Of a stretch of 43,547 nucleotides of DNA, positions 22,866-31,206 are shown piece after piece. The position numbers and the translations under genes are program-made. How positions within the stretch are numbered: the stretch's first letter is position 1; each line of letters begins with the position of its first letter. A model generated the notes under the pieces. The model did no database searches and was not told the DNA's origin. It was given only the letters and a program-made list of their open reading frames with translations. Origin of the DNA: JAOPZW01 sp036379935. GTDB lineage: Bacteria > Actinomycetota > Thermoleophilia > Solirubrobacterales > Solirubrobacteraceae. Location of the stretch: contig DASVFT010000104.1 of the NCBI GenBank assembly GCA_036379935.1, forward strand, positions 1 to 43,547, given 5' to 3'.

Positions 22866-23150
22866 TCAGGTCGTGACGTTGAGGAACGGCTCGACGCGCC
22901 AGCTCGTGACCAGCCCCGCCGGCTGGTAGGGATCCGCGGCCACGAACTCCTCGGCCGCCGCCTGGGGGTCGTCGGCGCGCAGCACGAACAGCCCGGCATG
23001 CGGCGGGTCGCCCAGGGCCCCCGCCATGACGATGCGGCCGTCCTCGTGCCAGCGCCTGATGAGTGCGAGGTGGCCCTCGCGGTGCGGCGCCCGACGCTCT
23101 GCGACGTCGGGGACGTACTCGTAGAAGAGGATGTGCAGCTGCTCGGGCAT
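22866..23150 (-). CDS. YCII-related (YciI-like) protein
   Basis: A 94-residue single-domain protein of the YCII/dimeric alpha-beta barrel family. It contains LHILFYEYVPDVAERRAPHREGHLALIRRWHEDGRIVMAGAL, with the conserved His-Asp pair region (R-x-x-H near 25, D near 37), and GLFVLRADDPQAAAEEFVAADPYQPAGLVTSWRVEPF. Most members are uncharacterised; YciI has weak hydrolase activity. AGGAG lies just before ATG 23150, overlapping the ridA stop region (7-bp gap), so it is co-transcribed after purH and ridA. The role is unknown; the neighbourhood suggests housekeeping of reactive intermediates. Confidence 0.82.
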   Translation of the reverse strand: MPEQLHILFYEYVPDVAERRAPHREGHLALIRRWHEDGRIVMAGALGDPPHAGLFVLRADDPQAAAEEFVAADPYQPAGLVTSWRVEPFLNVTT

Positions 23151-23157
23151 CTGGCTC

Positions 23158-23547
23158 CTAACCGTCCACGAAGGCGTCGGCTTCCATCTCCACCATCATG
23201 CGCGGGTCGATCAGCGCGCTGACCTCCACCATGGCGGTCACGGGGCGGATGTCGCCGAAGACCTCGCCGTGGGCGCGGCCCACCGCCTCCCACTGCGAGA
23301 TGTCGGTGACGTACATGCGCGTGCGCACGACGTCCTCCAGGCGCGCGCCGACCTTGGCCAGCGCGTCCTCGAGGTTGCGCAGCACCTGCTGGGCCTGCAC
23401 GTAGGGATCGCCGGGGCCGGCGATGGCGCCGTCGGGCGTCGTCGCGGTGCACCCCGCCACCCACACGTTGGCGCCCGCGCGCACGATCCGGCTGTAGCCG
23501 ACGACGGCCTCCCACTCGACCCCCGATCCGTGGCGCTCGATGGTCAA
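23158..23547 (-). CDS. RidA-family (YjgF/YER057c/UK114) protein
   Basis: A 129-residue RidA-like protein. Family features: GVEWEAVVGYSRIVRAGANVWVAGCTA at the start, DPYVQAQQVLRNLEDALAKVGARLEDVVRTRMYVTDISQW with the conserved Arg of the enamine/imine deaminase site (R in VVRTRMY), and VTAMVEVSALIDPRMMVEMEADA. RidA hydrolyses reactive 2-aminoacrylate-type enamines; some relatives lack this activity. The start is TTG 23547 and overlaps the purH stop by 4 bp (TTGA), so it is translated together with purH. The missing classical G-I-S-P-x-I-P stretch suggests a non-archetypal RidA subgroup. Confidence 0.87.
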   Translation of the reverse strand: MTIERHGSGVEWEAVVGYSRIVRAGANVWVAGCTATTPDGAIAGPGDPYVQAQQVLRNLEDALAKVGARLEDVVRTRMYVTDISQWEAVGRAHGEVFGDIRPVTAMVEVSALIDPRMMVEMEADAFVDG

Positions 23548-25175
23548 TGCCGGAAGTGACGCTCGCCGGTGAAGACCATCGCGACCCCGGCCGCGTCGGC
23601 GGCGGCGATGACCTCATCGTCGCGCACCGAGCCCCCGGGCTGCGCGATGGCGGTCACACCGGCCTCGATGGCAAGCGCGGGCCCGTCCGGGAAGGGGAAG
23701 AAGGCGTCGGAGGCCATGGCCGTGCCGCGCATGTCGTCGAGGCGGCACTTCTCGACCGCCAGGCCCACCGAGTCCACTCGGCTCATCTGGCCGGCGCCGA
23801 TCCCGACCGTCGCACCGCCCCGCGCGAGCACGATCGCGTTGGACTTGACGTAACGGCAGACCTGCCAGGCGAAGAGGAGATCGCGCCATTCGTCCTCGGT
23901 CGGCGGGCGACCGGTGACGACCTCCATGCCCGCGCGCTCGACCGGCGCCTGGTCGCGATCCTGGACGAGCAGGCCCCCTGTCACCTGGCGGACGTCCTGC
24001 TCGCCGAGCAGCGGCATGCGCCGCTCACGATCATCGAGAACCCGCAGGTTCGGCTTCTGCGCGAGGACCTCCAGCGCGTCGTCGTCGAAGCCGGGCGCGA
24101 AGAGGACCTCGACGAACTGCTCGACGATCGCCTCGGCGGCCTCGCGGTCCACGCGCTGGTTGAGGACGATCACACCGCCGTAGGCGCTCAAGGGGTCGCA
24201 TGCGAACGCGCGGCGGTAGGCGTCGGCGGCCCCCGATCCGATGGCCACGCCGCACGGGTTGTTGTGCTTGACGATCACGCAGGCGGGGACGTCGAAGTCG
24301 CGCACCGCCTCGCGTGCCGCGTCGAGGTCGAGGATGTTGTTGTAGGAGATCTGCTTGCCCTGGTGCTGCTGAACCTGGCTGAGGACGTGGGCCCGCGCGC
24401 CGACCTGCGCGTAGAAGGCCGCGCGCTGGTGGGGGTTCTCGCCATAGGGCAGGTCGATGACCTTCTCGAAGGCGCGCACGTGCAGCGGGGGGAAGTCCTC
24501 GCCCTTCTCGGCGAACCAGCGGCTGATGGCGATGTCGTAGCGCGCGGTGTAGGCGAAGGCCTCGGCGGCCAACGCCTCGCGTGTGGGGACGCTCAGCGTG
24601 CCGTCGGTCTCTCGCAGCTCGTCGAGCACCGCGTCGTAGCTCTCGGGATGCACGACCACCGCGCTGAAAGCATGGTTCTTGGCGGCGGCGCGGATCATGG
24701 TCGGGCCGCCGATGTCGATGTTCTCGATCACCTCGGCGTCGTCGGCGCCGTGGCGTGCCGCCGTGCGCTCGAACGGATAGAGGTTCACGCACACGAGGTC
24801 GACGAACTCGATGTCGTGCTCGGTCGCCGCGCGCACGTGCTCGGGGTTGTCGCGCACGGCCAGCAGGCCCGCGTACAGCTTGGGGTGCAGCGTCTTGACG
24901 CGGCCGTCCATGATCTCCGGAAATCCGGTCAGATCGCCGATCGCGCGCACCTCGAGGCCGGCGCCCTCGAGCTCGCGCGCGGTGCCTCCGGTGGAGACGA
25001 CCTCGATCTCAAGCTCGGCCAGGCCGCGGGCGAAGTCCGCGATCCCGCGCTTGTCAGAGACCGACAGCAGCGCCCGCCTGATGCGGACCGCGCCCGGCTC
25101 CGTGAGCCGCTCCCGGGCCTCGTGTGAGGAGTGCTCGGAGATGTTGGCAGCATAGTGGGAGCCGAGGCGTGTCAA
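23544..25175 (-). CDS. purH: Bifunctional AICAR transformylase/IMP cyclohydrolase
   Basis: PurH catalyses the last two steps of IMP synthesis. The N-terminal MGS-like cyclohydrolase domain begins RRALLSVSDKRGIADFARGL and has STGGTA, DGRVKTLHPK and NIDIGGPTMIRAAAKNH. The C-terminal transformylase has LRYGENPHQ-type sequence (DLPYGENPHQRAAFY), VKHNNPCGVA, KSNAIVLA, GIGAGQMSRVDS and SDAFFPFPDG. The start is unclear: there is no ATG or GTG near the conserved N-terminus. The only standard in-frame start is TTG 25175 (543 residues), but that TTG is part of a TTGACA promoter element. The family N-terminus would begin near 25088 (GTC), nine bases after a GGAG. The stop overlaps ridA by 4 bp. Confidence 0.93.
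   Translation of the reverse strand: MTRLGSHYAANISEHSSHEARERLTEPGAVRIRRALLSVSDKRGIADFARGLAELEIEVVSTGGTARELEGAGLEVRAIGDLTGFPEIMDGRVKTLHPKLYAGLLAVRDNPEHVRAATEHDIEFVDLVCVNLYPFERTAARHGADDAEVIENIDIGGPTMIRAAAKNHAFSAVVVHPESYDAVLDELRETDGTLSVPTREALAAEAFAYTARYDIAISRWFAEKGEDFPPLHVRAFEKVIDLPYGENPHQRAAFYAQVGARAHVLSQVQQHQGKQISYNNILDLDAAREAVRDFDVPACVIVKHNNPCGVAIGSGAADAYRRAFACDPLSAYGGVIVLNQRVDREAAEAIVEQFVEVLFAPGFDDDALEVLAQKPNLRVLDDRERRMPLLGEQDVRQVTGGLLVQDRDQAPVERAGMEVVTGRPPTEDEWRDLLFAWQVCRYVKSNAIVLARGGATVGIGAGQMSRVDSVGLAVEKCRLDDMRGTAMASDAFFPFPDGPALAIEAGVTAIAQPGGSVRDDEVIAAADAAGVAMVFTGERHFRH
25149..25175 (-). promoter_or_regulatory. Candidate purH promoter
   Basis: TTGACA (25170-25175) and TATGCT (25149-25154) lie 15 bp apart on the minus strand. 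If active, transcription would start near 25142, downstream of the TTG codon otherwise available as purH start. The short spacer matches that of the propeller gene promoter. Confidence 0.4.
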
Positions 25176-25225
25176 TGCCCGGCCGGAGGGGAAGACCCAC
25201 GCGAACGATGGAGGTGAACGCCAGC

Positions 25226-25474
25226 ATGGAACACGCAGTCGGCACCGATCCCGAGCGCGACCTCGAACGCACCGGCGACGAGCTCGAGGAGCGGCTCGAG
25301 CGGCTCGACGACCACATCGGAGAAGCGCGCGACGAGGCGCGGGCACGGTCGGAGGAAGATCCCGGCGAGGACGTGGCGGGCGACTGGGAGGACACCGACG
25401 ACGACGCGGGCGGCGAGGACCCCGAGGCCTTCGACGACCCCGAGGACGTCGAGGTCGACGAGGACGAGGAGTAG
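25226..25474 (+). CDS. Very acidic small protein of unknown function
   Basis: An 82-residue protein with an extreme excess of Asp and Glu. The first half is a likely charged helix (DPERDLERTGDELEERLERLDDHIGEARDEARAR), possibly a coiled coil. The second half is disordered and acidic (EDPGEDVAGDWEDTDDD, ending VEVDEDEE). No family is recognised. The start is ATG 25226, with GGAGG about 11 bases upstream; another ATG at 25208 lacks a ribosome binding site. It is divergent from purH and convergent with purN (12-bp gap). Its composition suggests a chaperone-like, DNA-mimic or ion-buffering role, but nothing specific can be claimed. Confidence 0.65.
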   Translation: MEHAVGTDPERDLERTGDELEERLERLDDHIGEARDEARARSEEDPGEDVAGDWEDTDDDAGGEDPEAFDDPEDVEVDEDEE

Positions 25475-25486
25475 CGCGCCAGCCCG

Positions 25487-26091
25487 TCACTCGGGCGCGA
25501 GGAGCACCCGGCGGCGGTGGTCCGGGTCGCGGCGCACGCGCCCGGCGGCGACCAGGACCACGGCCGCGGGGAGCAGCTCGTGCTCGATCGGGCGCAGGCG
25601 ATCGTGGACCTCGGCCGGCGTACGGGCATTGGGCAGCTCGAGCGCGCGCTGCAGGATGACCGGCCCTGTGTCGACGCCCTCGTCGACGAGGTGGACCGTC
25701 ACCCCGAAGACCGTCACGCCGTAGTCCAGCGCCTGCTCGATCGCGCGCACGCCGGGGAAGGCCGGGAGGAGCGAGGGGTGGACGTTGATGACTCGGTCGG
25801 GGAAGCGGGCGAGGAAGGCGGCATCGAGGATCGCCATGTAGCCGGCGAGCACGACGAGCTCGACGCCCTGCTCGTCCAGCCAGTCGGCGATGGCGGCGTC
25901 GCGGGCCGCGCGCTCGCCGTACTGCGAGCGCAGGAACACCCGGGTGGGGATCCCGACGGCCTCAGCCCGCTGCAGCGCTGGGGCCGACCGCTGATCCGAC
26001 GCCACCGCGACGATGTCCACCGGCCCCCTGTGCACGGTGTCGAGCAGGGCCTGGAGGTTCGTGCCCTCGCCGGAGGCGAGGACCCCCACGT

Positions 26092-26095
<4 letters not shown>
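25487..26095 (-). CDS. purN: Phosphoribosylglycinamide formyltransferase
   Basis: A 202-residue PurN of normal length, using 10-formyl-THF to convert GAR to FGAR. Motifs: GVLASGEGTNLQALLD at the N-terminus (phosphate binding), VLAGYMAIL, the catalytic segment INVHPSLLPAFPG with N and H, and the conserved D in GVTVHLVDEGVDTGPVI. Start GTG 26095 overlaps the recQ stop by 4 bp (GTGA), so purN is the second gene of a recQ-purN operon. No purU-like ACT domain is present. Confidence 0.94.
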
Positions 26096-27852
<1,757 letters not shown>

Positions 27853-28028
27853 GCGGGTCGCCGACCATAGCGGCGCGTCCGGCGGGCACGGAACGCGAGG
27901 CGATGGCCGTGGCAAAGCCGTGCGGGGTCCGCGACCATCGGTGCGCGATGAGCGTGCACGATGCGCGAACTCGATGGGCGGTTGCGGGCAAAGACGTGCG
28001 ATGACGCTCGATCGACAGGTGCGGGGGA

Positions 28029-28112
28029 GCGGGGCGACGGCCGGCACGCGGGCGGTCCGCGCCAGCGGGGCGGCGGCCGGCACGCGGGCGGTCCGCGCGA
28101 GCGGGGCGGCGG
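28029..28112. repeat. 36-bp tandem repeat upstream of the ECF sigma gene
   Basis: Two nearly identical 36-bp units (28029-28064, 28065-28100) and a third partial unit lie in the 279-bp gap between recQ and the ECF sigma start. The units differ at two positions. The rest of the gap (27853-28028) shows no gene or clear promoter; a plus-strand frame through the repeats encodes GTRAVRASGAAA repeats and could be an N-terminal extension of the sigma protein, which I consider unlikely. Confidence 0.75.
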
Positions 28113-28131
28113 CGGACCGCGCGGTGGACGC

Positions 28132-28710
28132 GTGACGCTCGTGGCCGCTCTGGAGCCGGCCGCGAGCGACGCGGACGTCATCGCTCGTGCGCGCGTCGAC
28201 GCGAGTGCGTTCGCGACGATCTTCGACCGCCACCACGCTGCGATCCATGCCTACCTGCGGCGGCGGCTGGACGCTCCCATCGCGGAGGAGCTCGCGGCCG
28301 AGACCTTCGTGCGCGCGCTGCACGGCGCGGCGCGCTACGACCACGAGCGCGCGGACGCGCTGCCGTGGCTGTACGGCATCGCCGCCAACCTCGCGCGGCG
28401 CCACCGGCGCACCGAGGTCCGGCGCCTGCGCGCGTACGCGCGCACCGGCGTCGACCCGCTCGCCGATGAGCACGACGACACGCCCGCGCGCCTCGACGCG
28501 GCCGCCGCGGGCCCGCGGCTGGCGGCCGCGCTGGCCGAGCTGCGCCCCGACGATCGCGAGACGCTCCTGCTGCTGGCCTGGGCGGAGCTGAGCTACGACG
28601 AGATCGCCGCCGCGCTGAACGTGCCGATCGGGACCGTGCGCTCGCGGCTGCACCGCGCCCGCCGCGTCCTGCGCGTCCACTTGAAGCAGGAGGAGACCCA
28701 TGACCGATGA
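28132..28710 (+). CDS. ECF-type RNA polymerase sigma factor
   Basis: A 192-residue ECF sigma factor. Region 2 covers FATIFDRHHAAIHAYLRRRLDAPIAEELAAETFVRALHGAARYDHERADALPWLYGIAANLARRHRR. Region 4 includes LAELRPDDRETLLLLAWAELSYDEIAAALNVPIGTVRSRLHRARRVLR. The start is GTG 28132 (or GTG 28141); earlier in-frame starts would add repeat-encoded residues. The next gene overlaps by 11 bp and encodes a membrane-anchored CU044_5270-type protein, the usual partner of this sigma group and probably its anti-sigma factor. The signal it answers is not apparent. Confidence 0.9.
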   Translation: MTLVAALEPAASDADVIARARVDASAFATIFDRHHAAIHAYLRRRLDAPIAEELAAETFVRALHGAARYDHERADALPWLYGIAANLARRHRRTEVRRLRAYARTGVDPLADEHDDTPARLDAAAAGPRLAAALAELRPDDRETLLLLAWAELSYDEIAAALNVPIGTVRSRLHRARRVLRVHLKQEETHDR

Positions 28711-29704
28711 GCTCGAGCTGCTGCGCGGCTTCCGCGCCGACCTGCGTCCGGCCCCCGCGGCCAACCGCGTGGCGGCGCGGGCGCGGCTGCTCCGCGCGCC
28801 CGCGCCGCGGCGCCGGCCCCCGCGCGCCGCGCTGGCGCTGGCCGCCGTGGCGGCCGCCGCAGGCGCCGTCGCCGTGGTCTCTGGCCTCGACGACGGCCGC
28901 GTCGCGCCCGCGTCGGCGGCCGCGCGCGCGCTCCAGCGCGTGGCCACGGTCGCCGAGCACCACACCGGCCCCGGGGTTCCGCGCGACGACCAGTACTTCT
29001 ACGTGGCCAGCGAAGGCACCGAACTCTCCAGCGCCTACCCCACGAGCGACGCCAACGACGGCTTCTCCTACCTCTACACGAAGCGCCGCCAGATCTGGCT
29101 GAGTGTCACCCGCCCTGGCCTCCTGCGCGAGAAGCAGGTCGGCGGCGAGCGATGGCTGACGCCGCGCGACCGCGAGAACTGGATCAGGGCCGGCCGCCCG
29201 AAGATGAGCGGTGGAGGCGCCGATGCGATGGCGATGGGCGCGATCGGCCACTACTACCTCGGCGACGAGAAGCTCAGCACCCAGCAGCTGCGCGACCTCG
29301 ACCCCACGCCCCGGGAGCTCTTCGACCGCCTGCGCTCGCGCGTCGGTGACCGCGGCGCGTCACCCGACGGCGAGGTGTTCGTCGAGATCGCCGACGCCCT
29401 GCGCGAGGCGCCACAGACGCCGCGCCTGCGCGCCACGTTCTGTCGCGCGCTCGCGCTGGTGCCTGGCGTGCAACTGCTCGGCAACGTCAAGGACCGCCTC
29501 GGGCGCGACGCGATCGGGGTCGCCTTCACCGAGCGCACCGGCGTGCGCCACGAGCTGCTCTTCGACCCCGAGACCTCCGAGGTCCTCAATGAGCGCCAGG
29601 TCGTCGTCAAGCGCGTCCAGGGCCTCACCGCCCCGGTCGGCACCGCCATCGAGGACATCGTCTACACCAAGCGCGCCGTGACCGACGCCACGACGCGGCC
29701 CTAG
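28700..29704 (+). CDS. CU044_5270-family protein, probable membrane-bound partner of the ECF sigma factor
   Basis: A 334-residue protein. The first ~35 residues (MTDELELLRGFRADLRP...RVAARARL) are the short cytoplasmic helix found in these proteins, then one membrane helix (about 47-64) and an extracytoplasmic domain starting ARALQRVATVAEHH and DQYFYVASEG. The C-terminal part (DAIGVAFTERTGVRHELLFDPETSEVLNERQVVV) resembles the family's lipoprotein-like fold. Members are routinely found directly after an ECF sigma gene. AGGAGGAG precedes ATG 28700. An anti-sigma role is inferred from gene order and topology. It overlaps the purF stop by 4 bp on the opposite strand. Confidence 0.78.
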   Translation: MTDELELLRGFRADLRPAPAANRVAARARLLRAPAPRRRPPRAALALAAVAAAAGAVAVVSGLDDGRVAPASAAARALQRVATVAEHHTGPGVPRDDQYFYVASEGTELSSAYPTSDANDGFSYLYTKRRQIWLSVTRPGLLREKQVGGERWLTPRDRENWIRAGRPKMSGGGADAMAMGAIGHYYLGDEKLSTQQLRDLDPTPRELFDRLRSRVGDRGASPDGEVFVEIADALREAPQTPRLRATFCRALALVPGVQLLGNVKDRLGRDAIGVAFTERTGVRHELLFDPETSEVLNERQVVVKRVQGLTAPVGTAIEDIVYTKRAVTDATTRP

Positions 29705-31203
29705 GCGCGGACCAGGGGCAGCTCGAGCGCGAACTTGCCGTTCGCCTCGTCCGAGCCGGCCAGCGGGTAGTCGCCGCTGAAGCACGCGTCGCAGTGGCTC
29801 CCGCGCTCGCCGCGGATCGCCTCGTACACGCCCGGCAGCGACAGGTAGGCCAGCGAGTCGGCGCCGAGCTCGGCGGCGATCTCCTCGACGCTGCGCTCGT
29901 GGGCGATCATCTCCTCGCGCGTGGACATGTCGATGCCGTAGTGGCAGGGGTGGCGGATCGGCGGGGCGGAGACCCGCATGTGGACCTCCAGCGCCCCGGC
30001 GTCACGCAGCATCTGCACGATCTGGCGCGTGGTGTTGCCGCGCACGATCGAGTCGTCGACCACCACCAGCCGCCGGCCGCCGACGATCTCCGGCAGCGGG
30101 TTGAACTTCAGGCGCAGGCCGTGCTTGCGCAGCTCCTGCCCGGGCTGGATGAACGTGCGCGCGACGTAGCGGTTCTTGATGATCCCGTCGTCCTGGAGCA
30201 GACCCGAGGCCCGCGCGAAGCCGCGCGCCGCCGCATTGCCCGAATCCGGCACGGAGATGACGAGGTCGGCCGTCGGGGCCGGGGCCTCGCGGGCGAGGAT
30301 CTCGCCCATGCGACCGCGCGCGGCCTGGAGCACGTCGCCGCCCATTCGCGAGTCGGGCCGGGCGAAGTAGATGTACTCGAAGACGCAGAAGGCCTCGCGC
30401 GCCCCCTCGACCACCTGACGCGTGCGGATGCCGTCGTCGCCGATCGAGACCAGCTCGCCCGGCTGCACGTCGCGCAGGTACCGCGCGCCGATGATGTCGA
30501 ACGCGCACGTCTCAGAGGCCAGGCAGTAGCGCTCGCCGAGCATCCCCAGCGCCAGCGGCCGCACGCCGGCCGGGTCGCGGAAGCCGTACACGCGCTTCTT
30601 GCTCATCACCACCGTCGAGAACGCGCCCTGAAGCCGCGGCATGACGTCGGCGATGGCGTCCTCGATGTCGTCCGAGGCGTGGGTGGCCAGGAGCGCGGCG
30701 ATGATCTCGGAGTCCGACGTGGAGCTGAAGGTCACGTCGCGCTCGCGCAGCTCGGCGTGCAGCTCGACGGCGTTGGTGAGGTTGCCGTTGTGGGCCAGCG
30801 CCAGCTCGCGGCGGTTGCCGCCCGTGCCCTCGCTGCGGTGCACGGGCTGGGAGTTCTCCCACTCGTTGGAGCCGGTGGTCGAGTACCGCACGTGGCCGAT
30901 GGCGAGGTCGCCGGTCAGCGCGCGGAGGTCGTGCTCCTTGAAGACCTGCGACACGAGACCCAGCGCTCGCTGGGTGATGATGTAGCCGCCCACGTCGGCA
31001 GCGGCGATCCCCGAGGACTCCTGGCCACGGTGCTGCAGCGCGTAGAGCGCGAAGTACGCGAGGCGGGCGACCTCGTGCTCCGGGGCGTAGATCCCGAAGA
31101 CCCCGCACTCGTCGCGCGGTCCGTCGCGATCGTCGAGAGGTGGCGGTGCGGCCACGGCAGGCTGAGCGTAGCAGCGGGGGCGGCCGGCGCCGGGTCGCGC
31201 CAT
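29701..31203 (-). CDS. purF: Amidophosphoribosyltransferase
   Basis: PurF catalyses the first committed purine step, PRPP plus glutamine to phosphoribosylamine. The N-terminal nucleophile glutamine domain has the processed-type start DECGVFGIY, with the cysteine expected to become residue 1 after propeptide removal, GHVRYSTTG and LAHNGNLTN. The PRPP site is VVVDDSIVRGNTT. Iron-sulfur cluster cysteines of the Bacillus-type enzyme are present: SETCAFD, IRHPCHYGID and HCDACFSG. Start is uncertain: ATG 31203 is 3 bp after the purL stop and favours coupling; GTG 31155 would give a short propeptide. It is the last gene of the purCSQLF operon. Confidence 0.95.
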   Translation of the reverse strand: MARPGAGRPRCYAQPAVAAPPPLDDRDGPRDECGVFGIYAPEHEVARLAYFALYALQHRGQESSGIAAADVGGYIITQRALGLVSQVFKEHDLRALTGDLAIGHVRYSTTGSNEWENSQPVHRSEGTGGNRRELALAHNGNLTNAVELHAELRERDVTFSSTSDSEIIAALLATHASDDIEDAIADVMPRLQGAFSTVVMSKKRVYGFRDPAGVRPLALGMLGERYCLASETCAFDIIGARYLRDVQPGELVSIGDDGIRTRQVVEGAREAFCVFEYIYFARPDSRMGGDVLQAARGRMGEILAREAPAPTADLVISVPDSGNAAARGFARASGLLQDDGIIKNRYVARTFIQPGQELRKHGLRLKFNPLPEIVGGRRLVVVDDSIVRGNTTRQIVQMLRDAGALEVHMRVSAPPIRHPCHYGIDMSTREEMIAHERSVEEIAAELGADSLAYLSLPGVYEAIRGERGSHCDACFSGDYPLAGSDEANGKFALELPLVRA

Positions 31204-31206
31204 CGC

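Noticed and set aside
28029..28112. CRISPR or protein-coding repeats upstream of the ECF sigma gene
   Set aside because: Contiguous 36-bp copies without spacers. The coding frame through them gives only Ala/Gly/Arg repeats before a normal sigma start.
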